DNA of 50,868 nt from Symbiodinium natans (GCA_905221605.1 CAJNDS010000775.1:22501-73368), one strand, 5' to 3'; positions 23,753 through 34,844 are shown, counted from the first letter of the stretch. Translations and numbers: made by a program. The notes: generated by a model from the letters alone, not told the origin.

Positions 23753-26014
23753 ATGGAGGGCCTCAACAATGGCGACACCGCATGGATGGCAATGTCCTGC
23801 GCGCTGGTGCTCTTCATGACGCCGGGGCTCGCCTTCTTCTACGGAGGTTTAGTGCGTGACAGCAACATCGTCAACACCATGATGATGTGTCTCGTCACAT
23901 GTGGGAGAGCGTCTGAGCCCGCGCAAAGCAGGAAGTCGCAGTAACACATGTCTACCGACAGATCGCAGCAGATCTGAGAACAGCCTTAGGTCTATCATCT
24001 CGATGGGACTCACGACCATCACTTGGCTGATCTTCGGCTTCAGCTGGTCCTTCGACGAGTGGGGCGCAGGTAAGGGCTTCACGTACGTGGGCTTCCGTCA
24101 TCTCCAAGACAAGGTCTGGCCCGACACCACCATGCCAGGCCGGGGTTTAGGGTTTAGGGTTTCGGGTTGAGGGTTTCGGGTTTCGGGTTTTGAGGCTTCG
24201 GGTTTAAGGTTGGGGATTAGGTCAGGGCAAGCGGACCTTGAGGTTCGATCCATCAGAGATCATCACCCTTTGTCGCCCCGAGGCCTGACCTTCGCAATCT
24301 TTCAGATGACCTTCGCTGCTTGGTGCGATGTCGGGTGCACTGCAGTTGCGTGTAGAACACGATGAGCCCGATGACATCATTGAGAGACTTGCAGCCCGCT
24401 CGCCGATGATATGTTTTGTTTCCAATCCATCCCGAGCAGCAGCCCAGGCCATCATTGCAGCAGCGATCATCTCGGGCGCGGTGGTGGAGCGCATTCGCTG
24501 CTCGGCCAACGAAGGGCAAACTTCCAGGTGTGTAGGAAAACGTCCCAGCGGTTTTGCCCACAGGGTTCTCGGCCTATGCCATGTTCATCGTCGTCTGGGT
24601 CCTTGCGGTGTACGTGCCACTGTGCCACTGGATCTGGGGCGGCGGCTGGATCGCAGAGATGGGCGCCAAGGACCTAGACGTGGCAGGGCGGGGCGGGGGC
24701 GGGGGCTTGCAGACCAGCCCTGCAAGCTTCTGACTTCATCAACGGAAGCAATGCCACGTAATGCCACCCCTGTAGGACTTTGCTGGTGGGACGGTGGTCC
24801 ACATCAGCTCCGGCACTTCCGCCTTTGCACTTGCATCGCTGCTGGGCGAGCGCAAGCACCGAGCAGAGTCCTTCCCCAGCAACCTGCCGTTCGTCATCTT
24901 GGGCGGTGGCATCCTGTGGCTTGGATGGACCGGCTTCAACGGCGGATCTGCCTTCGCCGCCAACGGAGACTGCGCCTTGGCCGTGGCAACGACGTACATC
25001 GCGGCGGCTGCGGCAATGATCATGTGGGTCACGGTGGAGCGAATCCTGGACGGGGCCCCCACGTCCATCGGTGCCATGTCCGGCGCGGTGGCTGGACTTG
25101 CGGCTTGGAGGAATTTGGCAGGCCCAAGACAGCCTAGACACGTTAGACACATCTCGCGAGGTGAACATCACTCCCTGTGCCGGCTTCGTGGAGCCCTTGG
25201 GTGCTCTGGGAGTTGCTCGGAAGACAGAAGCGAGAGCGGATGAGAGCGGTTCCCCACCAAAAAGAGGACCAAGCGACAAGAGCGAACAATGGACAGTGAA
25301 TGGCAGTGATAAGGCAGAGCCCTCAAAGCTAAGGTTGGTGCAATTGGCGCGCTCTGCTGCATCTTCGCAGCTCGTGGCCTGAAGAAGCTGAACCTTGTGG
25401 ATGACTCGCTGGACTGCTTCAGCCTCCACGGCGTCGGAGGCTTCGCCGGCGCCATCCTTGGCGGCTTCTTCGACACCGGGGATGGCTTGATCTACGGCAA
25501 CGATGGAATGCTGCTGGTCAAGAACCTCGCCGGCGCCGCTTTTGGCGTGGTCTACTCCGCAGCGGTCACGGCGGTGATCTTCTTCCTCATGCGCCTCGTG
25601 ATGCGCATGAGGGTCAGCGAGGAGCAGGAGCTGGAAGGCACGTGCAGTCTCGAAATCAGGTGTGCAGCGGCTTGCAACAGGATGTGTTGTTCAAGCTCTT
25701 CCAGTCTCGATTCCTGATTCTACTGTAGTCCTAAACTGATATAAACTGATAAACTGGGCAGCTGGAAGGTGTGGATCTTCACTGCCACTCCGAGGCGGGT
25801 GCTGTAGATCTCGTCTAGAGTCCAGAAGCTTGGACATTGCAGCGCTGTGGCTGTCCCGAAGGTTGCCTACGGCAAGAACGAGAACTCGGGCAAGCCCAAC
25901 GCCTTTGGCGAGCACTCCCAGCGTTTCAAGCCCGAGGAGGCACCGACGCTCCTGACAAGCACCGCAGCCGCAGCCGCCTCAGAGAAGCCCACTGCCACAG
26001 CGACAGAGGTTTGA
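23753..26014 (+). CDS. AMT: Ammonium transporter, AMT/AmtB family, array copy 1
   Basis: Moves ammonium across a membrane, presumably the plasma membrane. Ten exons: 23753-23886, 23990-24138, 24283-24314, 24448-24496, 24564-24670, 24776-25099, 25161-25211, 25334-25637, 25769-25800, 25862-26014, joining to 444 residues, a usual length for the family. Conserved pore features by AmtB comparison: Phe101 and Phe105 (gate), Trp146, Asp158 in DFAGGTVVH, His166, Phe211-Asn212, Ser215 and His314 in FSLHGVGG, so both pore histidines are present. The start fits the family N-terminus (GDTAWM follows within 7 residues). The tail after EEQELEG (from 378) is Lys/Glu/Ala-rich. Donors are GT, GC, GC, GC, GA, GC, GT, GC, GC; all nine acceptors are AG|G. 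Exon joins are inferred from frame and AmtB alignment. The ninth intron could end earlier, adding AVAVPK-like residues. Confidence 0.93.
24144..24215 (+). repeat. Telomere-like TTTAGGG/TTTCGGG tract in AMT intron 2
   Basis: The second intron of copy 1 holds GGTTTAGGGTTTAGGG, then TTTCGGG and TTGAGGG variants. Matching tracts lie at the same place in copies 2 to 5 (about 26918, 29694, 32465 and 35236). The plant-type repeat TTTAGGG is the telomere unit reported for dinoflagellates. Here it is internal and decayed. Confidence 0.85.
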
Positions 26015-26078
26015 GGCGAGACTCTTGCAGCCTAATTGGCCGACTGGCCGGAAATTTTATTTGGTATGGAGTACCGTG

Positions 26079-26104
26079 AAAAAGTGCCCTCGTCTTGAAG
26101 ACGA
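26079..26104 (+). terminator. 3'-flank AAAAAG motif and palindrome after AMT copy 1
   Basis: AAAAAG at 26079-26084 lies 65 bp after the stop. AAAAG/C motifs are reported at poly(A) sites of dinoflagellate tandem-array genes. A near-perfect palindrome follows at 26090-26104 (TCGTCTT, one G, AAGACGA). The same AAAAAG is at 28855, 31626, 34397 and 37172 after copies 2-5. A second hairpin, AGATGCTG / CAGCATCT with a 7-nt loop, lies at 26177-26199. Whether any of these set the RNA end is inference. Confidence 0.4.
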
Positions 26105-26455
26105 CTTCGCATTTAGGCATAGTGGGCCACCCTTGGCAGGCTGTGAGAGCATCCTGTCCTCGAGGCCCAAGTTTCTAGATGCTGCACAGGACAGCATCTT
26201 AGCCTGCTTCATTGCAGTGCATTGCAGTGCAGCGAAGACTGCAGCCACTTGGCCTCGAAGCTGCCAAGCTGTTTCTGTGCGTGGCCCTAGACCACCGCGG
26301 GCCTTGCAGCAGCGGGTCTCGTCAAAGAGGGCCTTTCATGGCAAGGCCCCCCCCCCAAGAAGCTCCACATGTTTGGAGCGTAGAATTATGTAATTACCAG
26401 CAAGCCTGTTGCCGCACAACCTGCTTTATTGTTTCACAACTGTGTGCTCAACACC

Positions 26456-26476
26456 TCCGTGTCATTTGGCTCGAAG
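26456..26476 (+). other. Relict dinoflagellate spliced leader upstream of AMT copy 2
   Basis: TCCGTGTC-ATTTGGCTCGAAG, 71 to 51 bp before the ATG, matches the 22-nt dinoflagellate spliced leader (core CCAUUUUGGCUCAAG) at about 19 positions, with two single-base losses, one substitution and one inserted G. The orientation is that of the gene. Such relicts mark genes re-inserted from trans-spliced mRNA. Confidence 0.65.
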
Positions 26477-26526
26477 GAGGCGCTGCGCGGAAACCTGCAA
26501 GAGGTAGCATCGGCTTTTTCGAAGGG

Positions 26527-28790
26527 ATGGAGGGCCTCAACAATGGCGACACCGCATGGATGGCAATGTCCTGCGCGCTGGTGCTCTTCATGACGCCGGG
26601 GCTCGCCTTCTTCTACGGAGGTTTAGTGCGTGACAGCAACATCGTCAACACCATGATGATGTGTCTCGTCACATGTGGGAGAGCGTCTGAGCCCGCGCAA
26701 AGCAGGAAGTCGCAGTAACACATGTCTACCGACAGATCGCAGCAGATCTGAGAACAGCCTTAGGTCTATCATCTCGATGGGACTCACGACCATCACTTGG
26801 CTGATCTTCGGCTTCAGCTGGTCCTTCGACGAGTGGGGCGCAGGTAAGGGCTTCACGTACGTGGGCTTCCGTCATCTCCAAGACAAGGTCTGGCCCGACA
26901 CCACCATGCCAGGCCGGGGTTTAGGGTTTAGGGTTTCGGGTTGAGGGTTTCGGGTTTCGGGTTTTGAGGCTTCGGGTTTAAGGTTGGGGATTAGGTCAGG
27001 GCAAGCGGACCTTGAGGTTCGATCCATCAGAGATCATCACCCTTTGTCGCCCCGAGGCCTGACCTTCGCAATCTTTCAGATGACCTTCGCTGCTTGGTGC
27101 GATGTCGGGTGCACCGCAGTTGCGTGTAGAACACGATGAGCCCGATGACGTCATTGAGAGACTTGCAGCCCGCTCGCCGATGATATGTTTTGTTTCCAAT
27201 CCATCCCGAGCAGCAGCCCAGGCCATCATTGCAGCAGCGATCATCTCGGGCGCGGTGGTGGAGCGCATTCGCTGCTCGGCCAACGAAGGGCAAACTTCCA
27301 GGTGTGTAGGAAAACGTCCCAGCGGTTTTGCCCACAGGGTTCTCGGCCTATGCCATGTTCATCGTCGTCTGGGTCCTTGCGGTGTACGTGCCACTGTGCC
27401 ACTGGATCTGGGGCGGCGGCTGGATCGCAGAGATGGGCGCCAAGGACCTATAGACGTGGCAGGGCGGGCGGGGGCGGGGGGCTTGCAGACCAGCCCTGCA
27501 AGCTTCTGACTTCATCAACGGAAGCAATGCCACGTAATGCCACCCCTGTAGGACTTTGCTGGTGGGACGGTGGTCCACATCAGCTCCGGCACTTCCGCCT
27601 TTGCACTTGCATCGCTGCTGGGCGAGCGCAAGCACCGAGCAGAGTCCTTCCCCAGCAACCTGCCGTTCGTCATCTTGGGCGGTGGCATCCTGTGGCTTGG
27701 ATGGACCGGCTTCAACGGCGGATCTGCCTTCGCCGCCAACGGAGACTGCGCCTTGGCCGTGGCAACGACGTACATCGCGGCGGCTGCGGCAATGATCATG
27801 TGGGTCACGGTGGAGCGCATCCTGGACGGGGCCCCCACGTCCATCGGTGCCATGTCCGGCGCGGTGGCTGGACTTGCGGCTTGGAGGAATTTGGCAGGCC
27901 CAAGACAGCCTAGACACGTTAGACACATCTCGCGAGGTGAACATCACTCCCTGTGCCGGCTTCGTGGAGCCCTTGGGTGCTCTGGGAGTTGCTCGGAAGA
28001 CAGAGGCGAGAGCGGATGAGAGCGGTTCCCCACCAAAAAGAGGACCAAGCGACAAGAGCGAACAATGGACAGTGAATGGCAGTGATAAGGCAGAGCCCTC
28101 AAAGCTAAGGTTGGTGCAATTGGCGCGCTCTGCTGCATCTTCGCAGCTCGTGGCCTGAAGAAGCTGAACCTTGTGGATGACTCGCTGGACTGCTTCAGCC
28201 TCCACGGCGTCGGAGGCTTCGCCGGCGCCATCCTTGGCGGCTTCTTCGACACCGGGGATGGCTTGATCTACGGCAACGATGGAATGCTGCTGGTCAAGAA
28301 CCTCGCCGGCGCCGCTTTTGGCGTGGTCTACTCCGCAGCGGTCACGGCGGTGATCTTCTTCCTCATGCGCCTCGTGATGCGCATGAGGGTCAGCGAGGAG
28401 CAGGAGCTGGAAGGCACGTGCAGTCTCGAAATCAGGTGTGCAGCGGCTTGCAACAGGATGTGTTGTTCAAGCTCTTCCAGTCTCGATTCCTGATTCTACT
28501 GTAGTCCTAAACTGATATAAACTGATAAACTGGGCAGCTGGAAGGTGTGGATCTTCACTGCCACTCCGAGGCGGGTGCTGTAGATCTCGTCTAGAGTCCA
28601 GAAGCTTGGACATTGCAGCGCTGTGGCTGTCCCGAAGGTTGCCTACGGCAAGAACGAGAACTCGGGCAAGCCCAACGCCTTTGGCGAGCACTCCCAGCGT
28701 TTCAAGCCCGAGGAGGCACCGACGCTCCTGACAAGCACCGCAGCCGCAGCCGCCTCAGAGAAGCCCACTGCCACAGCGACAGAGGTTTGA
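26527..28790 (+). CDS. AMT: Ammonium transporter, AMT/AmtB family, array copy 2
   Basis: Exons 26527-26660, 26764-26912, 27057-27088, 27222-27270, 27338-27444, 27552-27875, 27937-27987, 28110-28413, 28545-28576, 28638-28790. The deduced protein is identical to copy 1; I see one silent difference in exon 6 (CGC for CGA). Intron 5 is 2 bp longer than in copy 1 because of changes in its G-rich tract and a CTATAGAC variant. It begins 512 bp after the stop of copy 1, downstream of a leader relict. All splice borders match copy 1. Confidence 0.93.
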
Positions 28791-29231
28791 GGCGAGACTC
28801 TTGCAGCCTAATTGGCCGACTGGCCGGAAATTTTATTTGGTATGGAGTACCGTGAAAAAGCGCCCTCGTCTTGAAGACGACTTCGCATTTAGGCATAGTG
28901 GGCCACCCTTGGCAGGCTGTGAGAGCATCCTGTCCTCGAGGCCCAAGTTTCTAGATGCTGCACAGGACAGCATCTTAGCCTGCTTCATTGCAGTGCATTG
29001 CAGTGCAGCGAAGACTGCAGCCACTTGGCCTCGAAGCTGCCAAGCTGTTTCTGTGCGTGGCCCTAGACCACCGCGGGCCTTGCAGCAGCGGGTCTCGTCA
29101 AAGAGGGCCTTTCATGGCAAGGCCCCCCCCCCAAGAAGCTCCACATGTTTGGAGCGTAGAATTATGTAATTACCAGCAAGCCTGTTGCCGCACAACCTGC
29201 TTTATTGTTTCACAACTGTGTGCTCAACACC

Positions 29232-29252
29232 TCCGTGTCATTTGGCTCGAAG
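29232..29252 (+). other. Relict spliced leader upstream of AMT copy 3
   Basis: Identical to the relict before copy 2, again at -71 to -51 from the ATG. Confidence 0.65.
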
Positions 29253-29302
29253 GAGGCGCTGCGCGGAAACCTGCAAGAGGTAGCATCGGCTTTTTCGAAG
29301 GG

Positions 29303-31561
29303 ATGGAGGGCCTCAACAATGGCGACACCGCATGGATGGCAATGTCCTGCGCGCTGGTGCTCTTCATGACGCCGGGGCTCGCCTTCTTCTACGGAGGTTT
29401 AGTGCGTGACAGCAACATCGTCAACACCATGATGATGTGTCTCGTCACATGTGGGAGAGCGTCTGAGCCCGCGCAAAGCAGGAAGTCGCAGTAACACATG
29501 TCTACCGACAGATCGCAGCAGATCTGAGAACAGCCTTAGGTCTATCATCTCGATGGGACTCACGACCATCACTTGGCTGATCTTCGGCTTCAGCTGGTCC
29601 TTCGACGAGTGGGGCGCAGGTAAGGGCTTCACGTACGTGGGCTTCCGTCATCTCCAAGACAAGGTCTGGCCCGACACCACCATGCCAGGCCGGGGTTTAG
29701 GGTCTAGGGTTTCGGGTTGAGGGTTTCGGGTTTCGGGTTTTGAGGCTTCGGGTTTAAGGTTGGGGATTAGGTCAGGGCAAGCGGACCTTGAGGTTCGATC
29801 CATCAGAGATCATCACCCTTTGTCGCCCCGAGGCCTGACCTTCGCAATCTTTCAGATGACCTTCGCTGCTTGGTGCGATGTCGGGACTGCAGTTGCGTGT
29901 AGAACACGATGAGCCCGATGACGTCATTGAGAGACTTGCAGCCCGCTCGCCGATGATATGTTTTGTTTCCAATCCATCCCGAGCAGCAGCCCAGGCCATC
30001 ATTGCAGCAGCGATCATCTCGGGCGCGGTGGTGGAGCGCATTCGCTGCTCGGCCAACGAAGGGCAAACTTCCAGGTGTGTAGGAAAACGTCCCAGCGGTT
30101 TTGCCCACAGGGTTCTCGGCCTATGCCATGTTCATCGTCGTCTGGGTCCTTGCGGTGTACGTGCCACTGTGCCACTGGATCTGGGGCGGCGGCTGGATCG
30201 CAGAGATGGGCGCCAAGGACCTAGACGTGGCAGGGCGGGGCGGGGGCGGGGGCTTGCAGACCAGCCCTGCAAGCTTCTGACTTCATCAACGGAAGCAATG
30301 CCACGTAATGCCACCCCTGTAGGACTTTGCTGGTGGGACGGTGGTCCACATCAGCTCCGGCACTTCCGCCTTTGCACTTGCATCGCTGCTGGGCGAGCGC
30401 AAGCACCGAGCAGAGTCCTTCCCCAGCAACCTGCCGTTCGTCATCTTGGGCGGTGGCATCCTGTGGCTTGGATGGACCGGCTTCAACGGCGGATCTGCCT
30501 TCGCCGCCAACGGAGACTGCGCCTTGGCCGTGGCAACGACGTACATCGCGGCGGCTGCGGCAATGATCATGTGGGTCACGGTGGAGCGCATCCTGGACGG
30601 GGCCCCCACGTCCATCGGTGCCATGTCCGGCGCGGTGGCTGGACTTGCGGCTTGGAGGAATTTGGCAGGCCCAAGACAGCCTAGACACGTTAGACACATC
30701 TCGCGAGGTGAACATCACTCCCTGTGCCGGCTTCGTGGAGCCCTTGGGTGCTCTGGGAGTTGCTCGGAAGACAGAGGCGAGAGCGGATGAGAGCGGTTCC
30801 CCACCAAAAAGAGGACCAAGCGACAAGAGCGAACAATGGACAGTGAATGGCAGTGATAAGGCAGAGCCCTCAAAGCTAAGGTTGGTGCAATTGGCGCGCT
30901 CTGCTGCATCTTCGCAGCTCGTGGCCTGAAGAAGCTGAACCTTGTGGATGACTCGCTGGACTGCTTCAGCCTCCACGGCGTCGGAGGCTTCGCCGGTGCC
31001 ATCCTTGGCGGCTTCTTCGACACCGGGGATGGCTTGATCTACGGCAACGATGGAATGCTGCTGGTCAAGAACCTCGCCGGCGCCGCTTTTGGCGTGGTCT
31101 ACTCCGCAGCGGTCACGGCGGTGATCTTCTTCCTCATGCGCCTCGTGATGCGCATGAGGGTCAGCGAGGAGCAGGAGCTGGAAGGCACGTGCAGTCTCGA
31201 AATCAGGTGTGCAGCGGCTTGCAACAGGATGTGTTGTTCAAGCTCTTCCACTCTCGATTCCTGATTCTACTGTAGTCCTAAACTGATATAAACTGATAAA
31301 CTGGGCAGCTGGAAGGTGTGGATCTTCACTGCCACTCCGAGGCGGGTGCTGTAGATCTCGTCTAGAGTCCAGAAGCTTGGACATTGCAGCGCTGTGGCTG
31401 TCCCGAAGGTTGCCTACGGCAAGAACGAGAACTCGGGCAAGCCCAACGCCTTTGGCGAGCACTCCCAGCGTTTCAGGCCCGAGGAGGCACCGACGCTCCT
31501 GACAAGCACCGCAGCCGCAGCCGCCTCAGAGAAGCCCACTGCCACAGCGACAGAGGTTTGA
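29303..31561 (+). CDS. AMT: Ammonium transporter, AMT/AmtB family, array copy 3
   Basis: Exons 29303-29436, 29540-29688, 29833-29864, 29995-30043, 30111-30217, 30323-30646, 30708-30758, 30881-31184, 31316-31347, 31409-31561. One amino-acid change from copy 1: Lys417 to Arg in the C-terminal tail (QRFRPEE). One silent change is seen in exon 8 (GGT for GGC). Intron 3 lacks three bases (TGC) near its start, as in copy 4, and intron 2 has GGGTCTAGGG, as in copy 5. Pore residues are unchanged. Confidence 0.93.
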
Positions 31562-32002
31562 GGCGAGACTCTTGCAGCCTAATTGGCCGACTGGCCGGAA
31601 ATTTTATTTGGTATGGAGTACCGTGAAAAAGCGCCCTCGTCTTGAAGACGACTTCGCATTTAGGCATAGTGGGCCACCCTTGGCAGGCTGTGAGAGCATC
31701 CTGTCCTCGAGGCCCAAGTTTCTAGATGCTGCACAGGACAGCATCTTAGCCTGCTTCATTGCAGTGCATTGCAGTGCAGCGAAGACTGCAGCCACTTGGC
31801 CTCGAAGCTGCCAAGCTGTTTCTGTGCGTGGCCCTAGACCACCGCGGGCCTTGCAGCAGCGGGTCTCGTCAAAGAGGGCCTTTCATGGCAAGGCCCCCCC
31901 CCCAAGAAGCTCCACATGTTTGGAGCGTAGAATTATGTAATTACCAGCAAGCCTGTTGCCGCACAACCTGCTTTATTGTTTCACAACTGTGTGCTCAACA
32001 CC

Positions 32003-32023
32003 TCCGTGTCATTTGGCTCGAAG
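32003..32023 (+). other. Relict spliced leader upstream of AMT copy 4
   Basis: Same sequence and same distance from the ATG as before copies 2 and 3. Confidence 0.65.
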
Positions 32024-32073
32024 GAGGCGCTGCGCGGAAACCTGCAAGAGGTAGCATCGGCTTTTTCGAAGGG

Positions 32074-34332
32074 ATGGAGGGCCTCAACAATGGCGACACC
32101 GCATGGATGGCAATGTCCTGCGCGCTGGTGCTCTTCATGACGCCGGGGCTCGCCTTCTTCTACGGAGGTTTAGTGCGTGACAGCAACATCGTCAACACCA
32201 TGATGATGTGTCTCGTCACATGTGGGAGAGCGTCTGAGCCCGCGCAAAGCAGGAAGTCGCAGTAACACATGTCTACCGACAGATCGCAGCAGATCTGAGA
32301 ACAGCCTTAGGTCTATCATCTCGATGGGACTCACGACCATCACTTGGCTGATCTTCGGCTTCAGCTGGTCCTTCGACGAGTGGGGCGCAGGTAAGGGCTT
32401 CACGTACGTGGGCTTCCGTCATCTCCAAGACAAGGTCTGGCCCGACACCACCATGCCAGGCCGGGGTTTAGGGTTTAGGGTTTCGGGTTGAGGGTTTCGG
32501 GTTTCGGGTTTTGAGGCTTCGGGTTTAAGGTTGGGGATTAGGTCAGGGCAAGCGGACCTTGAGGTTCGATCCATCAGAGATCATCACCCTTTGTCGCCCC
32601 GAGGCCTGACCTTCGCAATCTTTCAGATGACCTTCGCTGCTTGGTGCGATGTCGGGACTGCAGTTGCGTGTAGAACACGATGAGCCCGATGACGTCATTG
32701 AGAGACTTGCAGCCCGCTCGCCGATGATATGTTTTGTTTCCAATCCATCCCGAGCAGCAGCCCAGGCCATCATTGCAGCAGCGATCATCTCGGGCGCGGT
32801 GGTGGAGCGCATTCGCTGCTCGGCCAACGAAGGGCAAACTTCCAGGTGTGTAGGAAAACGTCCCAGCGGTTTTGCCCACAGGGTTCTCGGCCTATGCCAT
32901 TTTCATCGTCGTCTGGGTCCTTGCAGTGTACGTGCCGCTGTGCCACTGGATCTGGGGCGGCGGCTGGATCGCAGAGATGGGCGCCAAGGACCTAGACGTG
33001 GCAGGGCGGGGCGGGGGCGGGGGGCTTGCAGACCAGCCCTGCAAGCTTCTGACTTCATCAACGGAAGCAATGCCACGTAATGCCACCCCTGTAGGACTTT
33101 GCTGGTGGGACGGTGGTCCACATCAGCTCCGGCACTTCCGCCTTTGCACTTGCATCGCTGCTGGGCGAGCGCAAGCACCGAGCAGAGTCCTTCCCCAGCA
33201 ACCTGCCGTTCGTCATCTTGGGCGGTGGCATCCTGTGGCTTGGATGGACCGGCTTCAACGGTGGATCTGCCTTCGCCGCCAACGGAGACTGCGCCTTGGC
33301 CGTGGCAACGACGTACATCGCGGCGGCTGCGGCAATGATCATGTGGGTCACGGTGGAGCGCATCCTGGACGGGGCCCCCACGTCCATCGGTGCCATGTCC
33401 GGCGCGGTGGCTGGACTTGCGGCTTGGAGGAATTTGGCAGGCCCAAGACAGCCTAGACACGTTAGACACATCTCGCGAGGTGAACATCACTCCCTGTGCC
33501 GGCTTCGTGGAGCCCTTGGGTGCTCTGGGAGTTGCTCGGAAGACAGAGGCGAGAGCGGATGAGAGCGGTTCCCCACCAAAAAAGGATCAAGCGACAAGAG
33601 CGAACAATGGACAGTGAATGGCAGTGATAAGGCAGAGCCCTCAAAGCTAAGGTTGGTGCAATTGGCGCGCTCTGCTGCATCTTCGCAGCTCGTGGCCTGA
33701 AGAAGCTGAACCTTGTGGATGACTCGCTGGACTGCTTCAGCCTCCACGGCGTCGGAGGCTTCGCCGGCGCCATCCTTGGCGGCTTCTTCGACACCGGGGA
33801 TGGCTTGATCTACGGCAACGATGGAATGCTGCTGGTCAAGAACCTCGCCGGCGCCGCTTTTGGCGTGGTCTACTCCGCAGCGGTCACGGCGGTGATCTTC
33901 TTCCTCATGCGCCTCGTGATGCGCATGAGGGTCAGCGAGGAGCAGGAGCTGGAAGGCACGTGCAGTCTCGAAATCAGGTGTGCAGCGGCTTGCAACAGGA
34001 TGTGTTGTTCAAGCTCTTCCAGTCTCGATTCCTGATTCTACTGTAGTCCTAAACTGATATAAACTGATAAACTGGGCAGCTGGAAGGTGTGGATCTTCAC
34101 TGCCACTCCGAGGCGGGTGCTGTAGATCTCGTCTAGAGTCCAGAAGCTTGGACATTGCAGCGCTGTGGCTGTCCCGAAGGTTGCCTACGGCAAGAACGAG
34201 AACTCGGGCAAGCCCAACGCCTTTGGCGAGCACTCCCAGCGTTTCAAGCCCGAGGAGGCACCGACGCTCCTGACAAGCACCGCAGCCGCAGCCGCCTCAG
34301 AGAAGCCCACTGCCACAGCGACAGAGGTTTGA
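32074..34332 (+). CDS. AMT: Ammonium transporter, AMT/AmtB family, array copy 4
   Basis: Exons 32074-32207, 32311-32459, 32604-32635, 32766-32814, 32882-32988, 33095-33418, 33480-33530, 33652-33955, 34087-34118, 34180-34332. Met128 of copies 1-3 is Ile ([11 protein letters not shown]), in the membrane segment before the conserved Trp. Exon 5 also carries two silent changes shared with copy 5, and exon 6 has a private silent GGT. Intron 3 has the 3-bp deletion of copy 3. Intron 7 has the AAAAAAGGATC form shared with copy 5. Confidence 0.93.
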
Positions 34333-34773
34333 GGCGAGACTCTTGCAGCCTAATTGGCCGACTGGCCGGAAATTTTATTTGGTATGGAGTACCGTGAAAA
34401 AGCGCCCTCGTCTTGAAGACGACTTCGCATTTAGGCATAGTGGGCCACCCTTGGCAGGCTGTGAGAGCATCCTGTCCTCGAGGCCCAAGTTTCTAGATGC
34501 TGCACAGGACAGCATCTTAGCCTGCTTCATTGCAGTGCATTGCAGTGCAGCGAAGACTGCAGCCACTTGGCCTCGAAGCTGCCAAGCTGTTTCTGTGCGT
34601 GGCCCTAGACCACCGCGGGCCTTGCAGCAGCGGGTCTCGTCAAAGAGGGCCTTTCATGGCAAGGCCCCCCCCCCAAGAAGCTCCACATGTTTGGAGCGTA
34701 GAATTATGTAATTACCAGCAAGCCTGTTGCCGCACAACCTGCTTTATTGTTTCACAACTGTGTGCTCAACACC

Positions 34774-34794
34774 TCCGTGTCATTTGGCTCGAAG
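34774..34794 (+). other. Relict spliced leader upstream of AMT copy 5
   Basis: Same sequence and same distance from the ATG as before copies 2 to 4. Confidence 0.65.
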
Positions 34795-34844
34795 GAGGCG
34801 CTGCGCGGAAACCTGCAAGAGGTAGCATCGGCTTTTTCGAAGGG

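Noticed and set aside
24144-24215. A true chromosome end at the TTTAGGG tracts
   Set aside because: The repeats are short, degenerate, internal to an intron and repeated in each array unit with coding sequence on both sides.
24328-33456. Long plus-strand frames through AMT exons in other phases (for example 242-269 aa starting in intron 3)
   Set aside because: They run out of phase with the transporter exons and give Arg/His-rich sequence, while the AmtB-like protein is recovered in the other phase.
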